A stretch of 64,000 nt of DNA from VRUE01 sp963702175 (GTDB taxonomy: Bacteria > Actinomycetota > Thermoleophilia > Solirubrobacterales > 70-9): positions 744,001-808,000 of the forward strand of contig OY969721.1 in NCBI GenBank assembly GCA_963702175.1, written 5' to 3'. Within the stretch, counting starts at the first letter, position 1. Each line of letters starts with the position of its first letter. The position numbers and the translations under genes were made by a program. This document shows, piece after piece, positions 23,405-30,717 of the stretch. Under the pieces are notes generated by a model. The model was given only the letters and a program-made list of their open reading frames with translations. It made no database searches and was not told where the DNA came from.

Positions 23405-23628
23405 GATCGCGACCGCTTCCCGGCGACCTCAATCAGGCGGCCCGCCGCGACGAAGAGCTCGCCGCCGGCGACAGAGTCAGTGGCGTGGTCGCTGCCACGG
23501 CCGCCGGAGTAGTAGAGGCGGGCGAAGGGCCGACGGGCGACGCGGCGTCGTCGCATATAAGCCGCAGCCTCGTCGGCGTAGCCGGAGACGCGGTCGAGCA
23601 GGACGCGATGGGGCTTTGGCGGGCTCAC
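23401..23628 (-). CDS. Small basic conserved-type protein upstream of tldD
   Basis: 75 residues, MSPPKPHRVLLDRVSGYADEAAAYMRRRRVARRPFARLYYSGGRGSDHATDSVAGGELFVAAGRLIEVAGKRSRS in outline: a basic N-terminal helix with an Arg cluster, then a Gly-rich beta-like tail. No signal peptide or membrane segment and no recognised family. Four-nt overlaps with both neighbours (the 23625 gene and tldD) show it is a real coupled gene. A role as client, chaperone or modifier of TldDE is possible but not shown. Confidence 0.7.
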   Translation of the reverse strand: MSPPKPHRVLLDRVSGYADEAAAYMRRRRVARRPFARLYYSGGRGSDHATDSVAGGELFVAAGRLIEVAGKRSRS

Positions 23629-24023
23629 GACGCGGCAGCCTCCCCGGCGCGTCCGTCCCCACCCCGCGCCAGGTCGCGCAGCACCGAGCGCATGTCGAAG
23701 AAGAGCAGCGAGGCGAGAGCGAAGCGGTCGGTGACGGCGATCGCGGTGAGGCCGTCGTGGCGCAGGGCGAAGACCTCGCCCTGCTCGGTCGCGACGTGGA
23801 CCTGCTGGACCGGCTCATCGCCGGCCTGGTCGGCCACCTCGAGCAGCGCCCGGGCGTCCTCGCGCCAGCGATCTGCCTGGTCACTAGCCGCCAGCACCGA
23901 CCCGGTCGAGTCGAGGATCGCGCCGCCACGCAGGTCGGGAGACATCTCGGTCAAGTAGGCGAGCGCGCCCTCGGCAGCGCCCCCTGAGACAGCGTCGGTG
24001 GTCGCGTCGGGCATCTCGGCCAA
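23625..24023 (-). CDS. Roadblock/LC7-like small cytosolic protein
   Basis: 132 residues. The alternation LRGGAILDSTGSVLAASDQADRW, then VHVATEQGEVFALRHDGLTAIAVTDRFALASLLFFDMRSVLRDL resembles the roadblock/LC7 fold (two strands, helix, three strands, helix) common in actinobacterial GTPase-regulator sets, although no GTPase gene is adjacent. Assignment is by pattern only. Starts at ATG 24023 (ATG 24014 is also possible) and overlaps the 75-residue gene by 4 nt, heading a four-gene operon with tldD/tldE. Confidence 0.7.
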   Translation of the reverse strand: MAEMPDATTDAVSGGAAEGALAYLTEMSPDLRGGAILDSTGSVLAASDQADRWREDARALLEVADQAGDEPVQQVHVATEQGEVFALRHDGLTAIAVTDRFALASLLFFDMRSVLRDLARGGDGRAGEAAAS

Positions 24024-24033
24024 AATACCGACC

Positions 24034-24183
24034 GTGTCCCTGGCTCGAGCTTCCTGGATGGTCGTCGTCGCCGTTTGCGCGATCGCCGTCGTCCTCTTCG
24101 CGGTCAGCGGCTACACCGGCTACTCGATCACTGTCGGCGCTGTCGGCCTCGCCGCCGCGGTGAATCTTCTGCCGTCCCCGTAG
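24034..24183 (+). CDS. Very small membrane protein
   Basis: 49 residues from GTG 24034 (MSLARASWMVVVAVCAIAVV). Two hydrophobic stretches (about 9-28 and 32-46) fill almost the whole protein, so a two-helix membrane hairpin is likely. The GTG avoids overlap with the divergent 24023 gene, leaving only 10 bp between starts; a longer start at 23998 would overlap it. No family recognised. AT/GC use and frame length are compatible with a real gene, but evidence is modest. Confidence 0.5.
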   Translation: MSLARASWMVVVAVCAIAVVLFAVSGYTGYSITVGAVGLAAAVNLLPSP

Positions 24184-24212
24184 GCGCAGGCGCAGGGGCG
24201 AATTGGCCGAGG

Positions 24213-24251
24213 CTGTCGACTTATCCTCGGTATGCGAGCGAAAGTCGACAG
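24213..24251. promoter_or_regulatory. Start-codon-centred dyad of the first AbiEi-DUF559 gene
   Basis: Perfect 10-bp arms CTGTCGACTT (24213-24222) and AAGTCGACAG (24242-24251), midpoint 24232, the A of the ATG. Upstream arm reads CGACTTATCC then 5 nt then ATG. The second paralogous gene (59929-59977) has CGACTTACCC, 5 nt, ATG. A TTATCC -10 here would give a leaderless mRNA. Likely autoregulatory operator. Confidence 0.8.
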
Positions 24252-25071
24252 GCCAGACGTTCTAGTGGCAGAGATCGCGGCGCGGCAGCACGGCGTGGTG
24301 TCCGTTGCGCAGCTTCGCGAAGCCGGACTCAGTGCGGCCGGGGTCGGGCGCCGTTTGAAGAGCGGACGACTGCACAGAGTGCACCGCGGTGTCTACGCGG
24401 TCGGGCATCGCAGCCTTCCGGTCGAGGCACGCTGGATGGCCGCAGTGTTGGCCTGCGGCGAAGGCGCCGTCCTCAGCCATCGCAGTGCCGCGTACCTATG
24501 GGGACTACTAGATCCAAGGAGCGGCTCCATAGACGTCTCCATCCCCGGCACTCCTGGACGCAAACGACGTGCTGGCATCCGGCTCCACCGCTGCCCGTCG
24601 CTCGCACCCAGCCTCATGGTTCGCAGGCACGAGATTCCAGTGACCGTGCCGGCGCGAACGATCGCCGACCTGAAGCCGGTGGCCTCGCCCTCCCAGTACC
24701 GGCGTGCCATCCGACAGGCAGCGGTGCTCGGCCTCAACATAGGGACGGATGCCAAGCATGACGGCACTCGCAGCGAGCTCGAGCGCCGGTTCGTCCTGCT
24801 CTGCCGACGCCATCGCCTGCCGCCGCCCGAGGTGAACGTCCGCATGGCGGGCCTGCTCGTCGACTTCGCCTGGCGCGACCGAGGGCTGGTCGTAGAGACC
24901 GACGGCTACAGGTTCCATCGCGGCCGCGCCGCTTTCGAGGACGACCGAGCGCGCGACCTGCGGCTGCGCCAGGCCGGCTTCGACGTGATCCACCTCAGCT
25001 ACCGCCAGGTGGTGGAGAGACCAGAGCAGGTGGCAAGCGTCCTGCGAAAAGAGCTCTCACAGGATTCCTAG
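24232..25071 (+). CDS. AbiEi-type winged-helix / DUF559 endonuclease-like fusion protein
   Basis: 279 residues. N-terminal AbiEi antitoxin-like winged helix (about 10-75): EIAARQHGVVSVAQLREAGLSAAGVGRRLKSGRLHRVHRGVYAVG in pattern. A middle segment has VLSHRSAAYLWGL and PVTVPARTIADL. C-terminal DUF559 (Vsr-like) domain: VNVRMAGLLVDFAWRD, LVVETDGYRFH, FEDDRARDLRLRQAGFDVI, with acidic residues where Vsr-fold nucleases bind metal. Biochemical role unknown; no AbiEii toxin gene is adjacent. Paralogous to the 59042 gene. Its ATG is the exact centre of an inverted repeat, suggesting self-repression. Confidence 0.88.
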   Translation: MRAKVDRPDVLVAEIAARQHGVVSVAQLREAGLSAAGVGRRLKSGRLHRVHRGVYAVGHRSLPVEARWMAAVLACGEGAVLSHRSAAYLWGLLDPRSGSIDVSIPGTPGRKRRAGIRLHRCPSLAPSLMVRRHEIPVTVPARTIADLKPVASPSQYRRAIRQAAVLGLNIGTDAKHDGTRSELERRFVLLCRRHRLPPPEVNVRMAGLLVDFAWRDRGLVVETDGYRFHRGRAAFEDDRARDLRLRQAGFDVIHLSYRQVVERPEQVASVLRKELSQDS

Positions 25072-25080
25072 TCCAGGCCA

Positions 25081-25992
25081 CTAGCCCGCGCGGTAGGGGC
25101 CGCGGTTGGAGCGGTCGGGGTCCTGGAGCGAGGTCTCGGGCTCGACGTGAATCAGGACCTCGGCATGCGGTAGGCCGGCCTCGATCGCAGCGCGCATCTC
25201 ATGGGCGAGCTCGTGGGCACGCTCGAGGCTGGTGCCGACCCGGTACTGAACGTGGAAGTCGATATAGCGGTGACGACCAGCTCGGCGGGCGCGCAGCTTG
25301 TGATAGCCGGCGACCTCGCGGGTACGGGCGGCGGCTATCGCCGCCTCGATCCGGTCCATCTCCTCCTCCGGCAGCGCTTCGTCGACGAGGATGCCGGAGG
25401 AGCGTCTGATGATCCTGATCCCGGCGATGACGATCGCGGCCGCGACGACCAGGGCCGTGATCGAGTCGAAGGCGACAGCGCCGGTGATCTCGACCAGACC
25501 CAGCCCCGCCAGCACCCCGGCCGAGGTGAGCGCGTCGGTGCGCAGATGGGCGGCGTCCCCTTCCAGCGCCGGCGAATCGTGCGCCTTCGCCTGGCGCGAG
25601 AGCACAGCGGATACGGCAAGGTTGGCAACCACCGAGAAACCCATCACTGCCATGCCGATGCCGAGCGCGTCGACCTCGGCGCCGTCCACCAGCCTGTGGG
25701 TCGCCTCGTAGACGATGATCCCGGCGCCAACCAGGATCAGCATCCCCTCGATCGTCGCCGCCAGGCTTTCGACCTTCTCGTGGCCATAAGGGTGGTCGGC
25801 ATCGGCGGGCTCATCGGCCTTGCGCACGGAGACGAAGGCGACGACCGAGGCGACCAGGTCGATCAGCGAGTGGATGGCCTCGGTCAAGATCGCAATCGAA
25901 CCGGTGATCGCGCCGGCGGCGAGCTTGATCGCAATCAGGAACGAGTTAGAGGCGATCGAGAGGGCCGCCGCGCCGGTCTTGGTGCGAATCAT
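25081..25992 (-). CDS. Cation diffusion facilitator (CDF) transporter
   Basis: 303 residues with six membrane segments and a cytosolic C-terminal domain. Metal site A residues lie in AIHSLIDLVAS (HxxxD, TM2) and HLRTDALTSAG (HxxxD, TM5). DADHPYGHEKVESLAATIEG is the family loop after TM2. The C-terminal ferredoxin-like dimer domain contains HRYIDFHVQYRVGTSLERAHELAHEM and HAEVLIHVEPE. Proton-coupled efflux of Zn2+, Fe2+ or Mn2+ is expected; metal specificity is not readable. Start overlaps the rdgB stop (ATGA). Converges with the AbiEi-DUF559 gene 9 bp away. Confidence 0.93.
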   Translation of the reverse strand: MIRTKTGAAALSIASNSFLIAIKLAAGAITGSIAILTEAIHSLIDLVASVVAFVSVRKADEPADADHPYGHEKVESLAATIEGMLILVGAGIIVYEATHRLVDGAEVDALGIGMAVMGFSVVANLAVSAVLSRQAKAHDSPALEGDAAHLRTDALTSAGVLAGLGLVEITGAVAFDSITALVVAAAIVIAGIRIIRRSSGILVDEALPEEEMDRIEAAIAAARTREVAGYHKLRARRAGRHRYIDFHVQYRVGTSLERAHELAHEMRAAIEAGLPHAEVLIHVEPETSLQDPDRSNRGPYRAG

Positions 25993-26585
25993 CGGCTCGC
26001 GCGGGCGCGGCTCGCGCCGAGATGCTCGGCCAGCAGCCGGGCCGCCAGGCCGCGATGGCTGATCTCGTTCTTCTCCGCCTCGTTCAGCTCGGACATCGTG
26101 CGCGGGTCCCCGGGGCCGGTCGCCTCGGGGACGAAGGCCGGGTCGTAACCGAAGCCACCTTCACCGCGCGGCTCCTCGATCAGGTGACCCTCGCAGCGGG
26201 CCTCGAAGACGTGCTCGGCGCCGTCCGCTTCGACCAGGGCGAGGGCGCATACGTAATAGGCGCCCCGCCCGCCGCCCGCCGCCGCCACCTCGTGCAACAG
26301 CTTCTCCAAGTTCTCCTCGTCGGTCGCGCCCTCACCGCCGTAGCGGGCCGAGTGGATGCCGGGACGCCCGCCGAGCGCGACGGCGCCGATCCCCGAGTCG
26401 TCGGCGAGCGCCACTCGACCGGTGGCGCCATGGGCGACGCGGGCCTTGTCGAGGGCGATCGCGGCGAAGCTTTCCCCGTCCTCGGGCGGCAGCTCGACGC
26501 CATCCGGCAGCGGCTCCAGCTCGACCCCGGGCAGCAGTTCGCGCATCTCGCGCAGCTTGTGCCTGTTGCCGGTGGCGAAGATCAA
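25989..26585 (-). CDS. rdgB: Non-canonical purine NTP pyrophosphatase (RdgB/HAM1)
   Basis: 198 residues. Hydrolyses (d)ITP and XTP to keep them out of DNA. Signatures: substrate loop ATGNRHKLREMRELL at the N-terminus, FAAIALDKARVAH, the catalytic VALADDSGIGAVALGGRPGIHSARYGG (conserved Asp pair), and GEGGFGYDPAFVPEATG, SHRGLAARLL. Overlaps rph upstream (4 nt) and the CDF gene downstream (4 nt), the usual rph-rdgB pairing with a transporter appended. Confidence 0.96.
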   Translation of the reverse strand: MIFATGNRHKLREMRELLPGVELEPLPDGVELPPEDGESFAAIALDKARVAHGATGRVALADDSGIGAVALGGRPGIHSARYGGEGATDEENLEKLLHEVAAAGGGRGAYYVCALALVEADGAEHVFEARCEGHLIEEPRGEGGFGYDPAFVPEATGPGDPRTMSELNEAEKNEISHRGLAARLLAEHLGASRARASR

Positions 26586-27310
26586 GCGCCGGCTACCCGC
26601 TCCTGGACCTGTCGCAATCGGGAGATACCCATCTCGGCCAGCCCCAGTAGCTCATCGAGGGAGGCGCGGGAGAGCGGCATCCGCTCTGCCGTCGCCTGCA
26701 CCTCGACCAAGCCGCCCTCGCCCGTCATCACCACATTCGCGTCGACCTCGGCGTTTGAGTCCTCGCCGTAGTCGAGGTCGCAGAGCGCCCTGCCGCCGAC
26801 CATGCCGACGCTGACCGCCGCTACCGAGCCGTTCAGTGGCATCTCCTCGACCTTGCCCGCCTCGAGCAGCTTCTGGCAGGCGAGGCGCAGAGCGACGTAG
26901 CCGCCGGTGATCGCCGCGCAGCGCGTCCCCCCGTCGGCTTCGAGCACGTCGCAGTCGACGTAGACACTGCGTTCGCCCAGCGCTTTGAAGTCGACGACGA
27001 CGCGCAGCGTCCGGCCGATCAGGCGCTGGATCTCGACTCCGCGCCCGTCCTGCTTGCCCTTCGAGACGTCGCGCGCCTTGCGCTCGCCGGTCGAGGCCGG
27101 CAGCATCGCGTACTCGGCCGTCACCCAGCCTTTGCCGCGCCCCGCCATCCAGCGCGGGACCGACTCGTTGACAGAGGCGGTGCAGATCACCCTCGTTTTG
27201 CCCAGCGAGATCAGCGCCGAGCCATCGGCAGAAGCAACGAACCCCGGATCGATCGTCACCGGGCGAATATCGGCGGGCGCCCTGTCGTAGCTGCGAGAGG
27301 CTGGCATCAT
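26582..27310 (-). CDS. rph: Ribonuclease PH
   Basis: 242 residues. Phosphorolytic 3'-5' exonuclease that finishes tRNA 3' ends. Motifs: SYDRAPADIRPVTIDPGFV, GKTRVICTASVNESVPRWM, GWVTAEYAMLPAST, RGVEIQRLIGRTLRVVVD, VYVDCDVLEADGGTRCAAITG, and CDLDYGEDSNAEVDANVV with the catalytic acidic pair. Start at ATG 27310 or the next codon, ATG 27307; both give a normal N-terminus. Heads the rph-rdgB-CDF operon. Confidence 0.97.
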   Translation of the reverse strand: MMPASRSYDRAPADIRPVTIDPGFVASADGSALISLGKTRVICTASVNESVPRWMAGRGKGWVTAEYAMLPASTGERKARDVSKGKQDGRGVEIQRLIGRTLRVVVDFKALGERSVYVDCDVLEADGGTRCAAITGGYVALRLACQKLLEAGKVEEMPLNGSVAAVSVGMVGGRALCDLDYGEDSNAEVDANVVMTGEGGLVEVQATAERMPLSRASLDELLGLAEMGISRLRQVQERVAGA

Positions 27311-27360
27311 GCGGCAAGCCTAACCGCGACGGCCCGAAGCGAGGCCGGTGCCAGAGTCGA

Positions 27361-27386
27361 AGGGTCGCGAGATCTCTCGCGACCCT
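27361..27386. terminator. Perfect hairpin between the pilin gene and rph
   Basis: 12-bp arms AGGGTCGCGAGA (27361-27372) and TCTCGCGACCCT (27375-27386). Lies downstream of the pilin gene stop (27504) and upstream of rph (27310), both minus strand, so it probably ends the pilin transcript. No U-tract. The rest of 27311-27503 shows no gene. Confidence 0.7.
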
Positions 27387-27503
27387 CCTGCCCCTGGGAC
27401 ATACGCGCCGGAACCAGTCAACCGGCGCTGCGCGGAGCTTAGATCAATCCAGATTGACGAGTCAAGGAATCTGCGGTTATTGCCAGATTGGCGCACCGTT
27501 GAC

Positions 27504-27752
27504 TCATTTGAACGCCACCTTGTCCACTGCCTCCTTGATCTTGTCGACGATCACCTCGGCCAGCTCGGTGCCCTGCTTACCGTTGAATCCCTTCATCGCG
27601 GCGACCATTCCCACCATCAGCAGGGAGACGAGCAGGATCAAGCCAACGTACTCGACCGTCCCCTGCCCGCGTTCGCCTGCGGCCAGCGCGCGGATCGCCT
27701 GCACTCTGGCGGTCAGCGTCGCGTGCACGTATCCCATCAGCGCGTAGATCAT
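27504..27752 (-). CDS. Flp/Fap-type pilin-like protein
   Basis: 82 residues from ATG 27752, placed by the strong AAAGGAGG ribosome site 7 nt upstream; a longer frame adds 17 residues without a site. The prepilin signature ERGQGTVEYVGLILLVSLLMVGMVAAMKG has Gly then QGTVEY (Glu at +5, Tyr at +6) and a hydrophobic helix, matching prepilin peptidase substrates of the Tad/Flp class. The 29-residue leader is long for the family. No tad assembly genes are in the window, so the secretion machinery is elsewhere, or this is an orphan. Confidence 0.8.
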   Translation of the reverse strand: MIYALMGYVHATLTARVQAIRALAAGERGQGTVEYVGLILLVSLLMVGMVAAMKGFNGKQGTELAEVIVDKIKEAVDKVAFK

Positions 27753-27887
27753 CGAAGCCTCCTTTCGCGGGTGTGCGGCGAATGCTCGAAGTCGGCGCCG
27801 CACTGATCCAGACGCAAATGCCCCAACTCACGCCCTGAAAGGCGAAATAGGTGCGACGCCGCGGAACCGCCGGATACGCTGCGCCGG

Positions 27888-28829
27888 GTGCGTGTCCTCG
27901 TCGTGACCAACTTCGAGCCCGACGCCTCGACGCCGCAGCGGGGGCGTTGGGTCCGCGACCAGGTGGAGGAGATGCGCCGCCAGGGCGCCGAGGTCGAGGT
28001 TTTTAGCTTCCCACCGGGGAAGCGTCATTACGCCCCGGCAACGCGCCGCTTGCGCAACCTGCTGCGGCGGCAGCGCTTCGACCTCGTCCACGCCCACTAC
28101 GGGCTGGCGGGCTGGTGCGCACGGTTGGCCGGCGCCCGACCGTTGATCGTCAGCTTCCACGGCACCGACGTGCGCCACGGCGTCGTCGGGCCGATGTCCC
28201 GCCGCCTCGCCTGGCGGGTCGACCTCGTCGCCGCTGTCTCGCGCGCCCTCTTTGCCGCCGAGAATGGCCGGCCAGGTCTCCCTGCCGTGCCCGGTTCCGC
28301 GGTGCTCCCCTGCGGACCCGACCTCGGCCGCTTTCGCCCGATCCCCCGCGCGGAGGCACGCCGCCGGCTCGGCCTCGACCCTCAACGGCCCTACCTCCTC
28401 TTCCCCGCCGACCCGGCCCGGCCCGAGAAGCGGCACGACCGTGCCGCCGAGCTGGCGGCCGCCTGCGGCGTCGAGCTTCTCCGCGGCGGCTCAATCGAGC
28501 CGGACGAGATGCCGCTCTGGGTCAACGCCGCCAACGCCGTGCTCGTCACCTCCGACTACGAGGGCTTTGGCCTTGCTTGCCTCGAGGCGCTCGCCTGCGA
28601 CGTGCCGGCGCTGTCGACCCCGGTCGGCATCGCGCCCTTTGCCCTCGCCGGCCTCCCCGGCGCCCTCTGCGCCCCGTTTGACCTGGATGCCTGGAGCACG
28701 GCGGCGCGTCCCCTGCTCGAGGACCCGGACCCCCGCGTCGAGGGCGCTTCCCGCGCCGGCCCGCTGTCCGCGGCGCGGATGGCGGAACGCACTCTTGAGG
28801 CCTACCGCGACGTCCTCGGCGGGGCGTAA
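27888..28829 (+). CDS. Glycosyltransferase, GT4-like
   Basis: 313 residues from GTG 27888 (MRVLVVTNFEPDASTPQRGRW). Two-Rossmann GT-B pattern: N-terminal HAHYGLAGWCARLAGARPLIVSFHGTDVRHG, linker VLPCGPDLGRFRPIPRAEARRRLGL, C-terminal LLFPADPARPEKRHDRA and the nucleotide-sugar motif VNAANAVLVTSDYEGFGLACLEALAC (E-x7-E). Slightly short for GT4. Acceptor unknown; a role in lipid or surface polysaccharide glycosylation is typical. Followed after 13 nt by the coiled-coil gene. Confidence 0.88.
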   Translation: MRVLVVTNFEPDASTPQRGRWVRDQVEEMRRQGAEVEVFSFPPGKRHYAPATRRLRNLLRRQRFDLVHAHYGLAGWCARLAGARPLIVSFHGTDVRHGVVGPMSRRLAWRVDLVAAVSRALFAAENGRPGLPAVPGSAVLPCGPDLGRFRPIPRAEARRRLGLDPQRPYLLFPADPARPEKRHDRAAELAAACGVELLRGGSIEPDEMPLWVNAANAVLVTSDYEGFGLACLEALACDVPALSTPVGIAPFALAGLPGALCAPFDLDAWSTAARPLLEDPDPRVEGASRAGPLSAARMAERTLEAYRDVLGGA

Positions 28830-28842
28830 TAGATTGAGGCCG

Positions 28843-29217
28843 ATGAGCGAGGACGCGGCCAAGCCGGAGGGCGAGAACCTCAGCGCGCAGGTCGAGATGG
28901 CGAAGAAGCGGCTGGAGGAAGCGGTGGCCGCGGCGAGCGCCGCCGAGAAGCGGACCGCGGCCGAGATCAGGGCGCTGGAGGCCGACCTGGAGAACGAGCG
29001 GCTCTCCAAGGAGGAGGCGATCGCCGCCGCGCAGAGCCGTCTGACGGAGATCGAGAAGCACGCCGAGGCGGCCGAGCGACGGATCGAGGCGGCCGAGCGA
29101 CGCGCCGCCGAGACGAGCGAAGCTGTAGCCGATGCCGAGGCTCGCGCCCGCGAGGCGGCTGCCGCCTGGCTGCGAGGGCAGGTCAAGGCGATCCGCCGAG
29201 AGGCAGGACGGCGATAA
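28843..29217 (+). CDS. Ala/Glu-rich coiled-coil protein
   Basis: 124 residues, almost wholly charged helix: VEMAKKRLEEAVAAASAAEK, ALEADLENERLSKEEAIAAA, then near-repeats EAAERRIEAAERRAAETSEA. Ends AWLRGQVKAIRREAGRR. No signal peptide or membrane segment; no family assignment possible from such low-complexity sequence. ATG 28843 follows the glycosyltransferase by 13 nt, and its TAA stop abuts the presumed nadB start. Confidence 0.75.
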   Translation: MSEDAAKPEGENLSAQVEMAKKRLEEAVAAASAAEKRTAAEIRALEADLENERLSKEEAIAAAQSRLTEIEKHAEAAERRIEAAERRAAETSEAVADAEARAREAAAAWLRGQVKAIRREAGRR

Positions 29218-30650
29218 CCGACTTCGACGTCGCCGTGATCGGCGGCGGCGCAGCCGGCCTCTGGACAGCTTTGCGGGCTGCCGAGCGCGGCGGTTCAGCC
29301 TGCCTGGTCTCGCGCACGCCTCTCGCGCAGAGCGCCAGCTTTTGGGCGCAGGGCGGTCTCGCCGCGGCGCTGGAGGCCGGGGACTCGCCAGCCGGCCACG
29401 CCGCTGACACGATCGCCGCCGGCCGCAGCCTCTGCCGGCCCTCCGCGGTAGAGGTGCTGGTGGCGGAAGCCCCGGGTGCGGTCCAAGCTCTGCGTGAGCG
29501 CGGGGTCGTCTTCGATCTCGACGAGGACGGAGAGCTGGCGCTGGGCCTCGAGGGAGGCCACACGCGACGCCGAATCGTCCACTCCGGGGGGAGCCAAACC
29601 GGCCACGAGATCACCTCGAAGCTGGCCGCGATGGTCGCCGCCGAGCCGCGGATCGAGGTGCGGGAGCGGACCTCAGCCACGGCCCTGTGGAGCGACGGCG
29701 AGCGCTGCTGCGGGCTGCTTACGGAGGGCGACCCGATCGCCGCTACGGCGACCGTGCTGGCGACCGGCGGCGCGGCAGCGCTGTGGCGGCGAACCACCAA
29801 CCCCTGGGGGGCGATCGGCGCCGGACCGACAATGGCCTCTGCAGCCGGAGCCGATCTGGCCGATCTCGAGCTCTGCCAGTTCCACCCGACCGCGCTGGCC
29901 CTGCCGAGGACACGCTTCGACGGGCTGCTGATCACGGAGGCGGTGCGCGGCGAGGGCGCCATGCTGCTTGACGCCGGCGGTCGCCGCTTCACCGACGAGC
30001 TGGCGCCGCGTGATGCGGTCACGGCCGCGATCCTCGACCGGATGGCGGCCGACGGCGTCGAGTCTGTGCAGCTCGACCTGCGCGAAATCGAGCCAGCTCG
30101 CTTCCCCAACGTCTTTGCTTCGCTCGAAGAGGCGGGGCTGGACCCACGCGAGCGACCCGTCCCGGTCGCGCCCGCCGCCCACTACACAATGGGTGGGGTT
30201 GCGGTCGACCTCGACGGCCGCTCCTCGCTGGCCGGCCTCTACGCGGTGGGCGAGTCCGCCTGCACCGGCCTACACGGGGCCAACAGGCTCGCCTCCAACT
30301 CGCTCAGCGAGTGCTTCGTGTTCGGCGAGCGCGCCGCGGCGGCAGCCCTGGACGACGATCGGCCGGCCGCCGCGCCGCCGGCGCCCGAGTGGCGCTTCCA
30401 ACCCCCCACCGAAGCGACGCGCGACGCGGTCTGGCGCCTCGCCGGGCCGCGGCGCCGGGGCGAGCAGCTCGAGGAGCTGCTCGGAGAGCCCTACCCCCTG
30501 GCAATCGCGATCGCCTGCTGCGCACTCGAGCGCCGCGAGTCGCGCGGCGGCCACCTGCGCGCCGACTTCCCCCACCTCGACCCGGAGCTGGATGGGATCC
30601 ACATCGTGCTCGGCCCCGACGGCGCCACCCGGCGCGAGCGCTGGACCTGA
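29214..30650 (+). CDS. nadB: L-aspartate oxidase
   Basis: First enzyme of de novo NAD synthesis, oxidising aspartate to iminoaspartate with FAD. N-terminal Rossmann motif DFDVAVIGGGAAGLWTALRAA; flavin/substrate regions ASFWAQGGLAAAL, HSGGSQTGHEI, FHPTAL, VRGEGAMLLDAGGRRFTDELAPRD; C-terminal capping HYTMGGVAVDLDGR and GESACTGLHGANRLASNSLSE. The first legal codon, GTG 29235, falls in the middle of beta-1. The only start upstream that keeps DFDVAVI is ATA 29214, overlapping the previous stop as ATAA, with AGGCAGGA 8 nt before it. The start is therefore uncertain. 471-478 residues; C-terminal domain short. Confidence 0.9.
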   Translation: MTDFDVAVIGGGAAGLWTALRAAERGGSACLVSRTPLAQSASFWAQGGLAAALEAGDSPAGHAADTIAAGRSLCRPSAVEVLVAEAPGAVQALRERGVVFDLDEDGELALGLEGGHTRRRIVHSGGSQTGHEITSKLAAMVAAEPRIEVRERTSATALWSDGERCCGLLTEGDPIAATATVLATGGAAALWRRTTNPWGAIGAGPTMASAAGADLADLELCQFHPTALALPRTRFDGLLITEAVRGEGAMLLDAGGRRFTDELAPRDAVTAAILDRMAADGVESVQLDLREIEPARFPNVFASLEEAGLDPRERPVPVAPAAHYTMGGVAVDLDGRSSLAGLYAVGESACTGLHGANRLASNSLSECFVFGERAAAAALDDDRPAAAPPAPEWRFQPPTEATRDAVWRLAGPRRRGEQLEELLGEPYPLAIAIACCALERRESRGGHLRADFPHLDPELDGIHIVLGPDGATRRERWT

Positions 30651-30696
30651 GCGAACGCGTTCGCTGTTACCCCCACCGCAGGCATAACAGCGAACG
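30650..30696. promoter_or_regulatory. Overlapping inverted repeats upstream of hyuA
   Basis: AGCGAACGCGTTCGCT (30650-30665) is itself a perfect 16-bp palindrome. Its right half extends into CGTTCGCTGTTA (30658-30669), which pairs with TAACAGCGAACG (30685-30696), giving three AGCGAACG half-sites. Could be the nadB terminator, an operator for hyuA (start 30718), or both. Confidence 0.6.
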
Positions 30697-30717
30697 CTTG
30701 GGCGATAGCGTCGGTGC

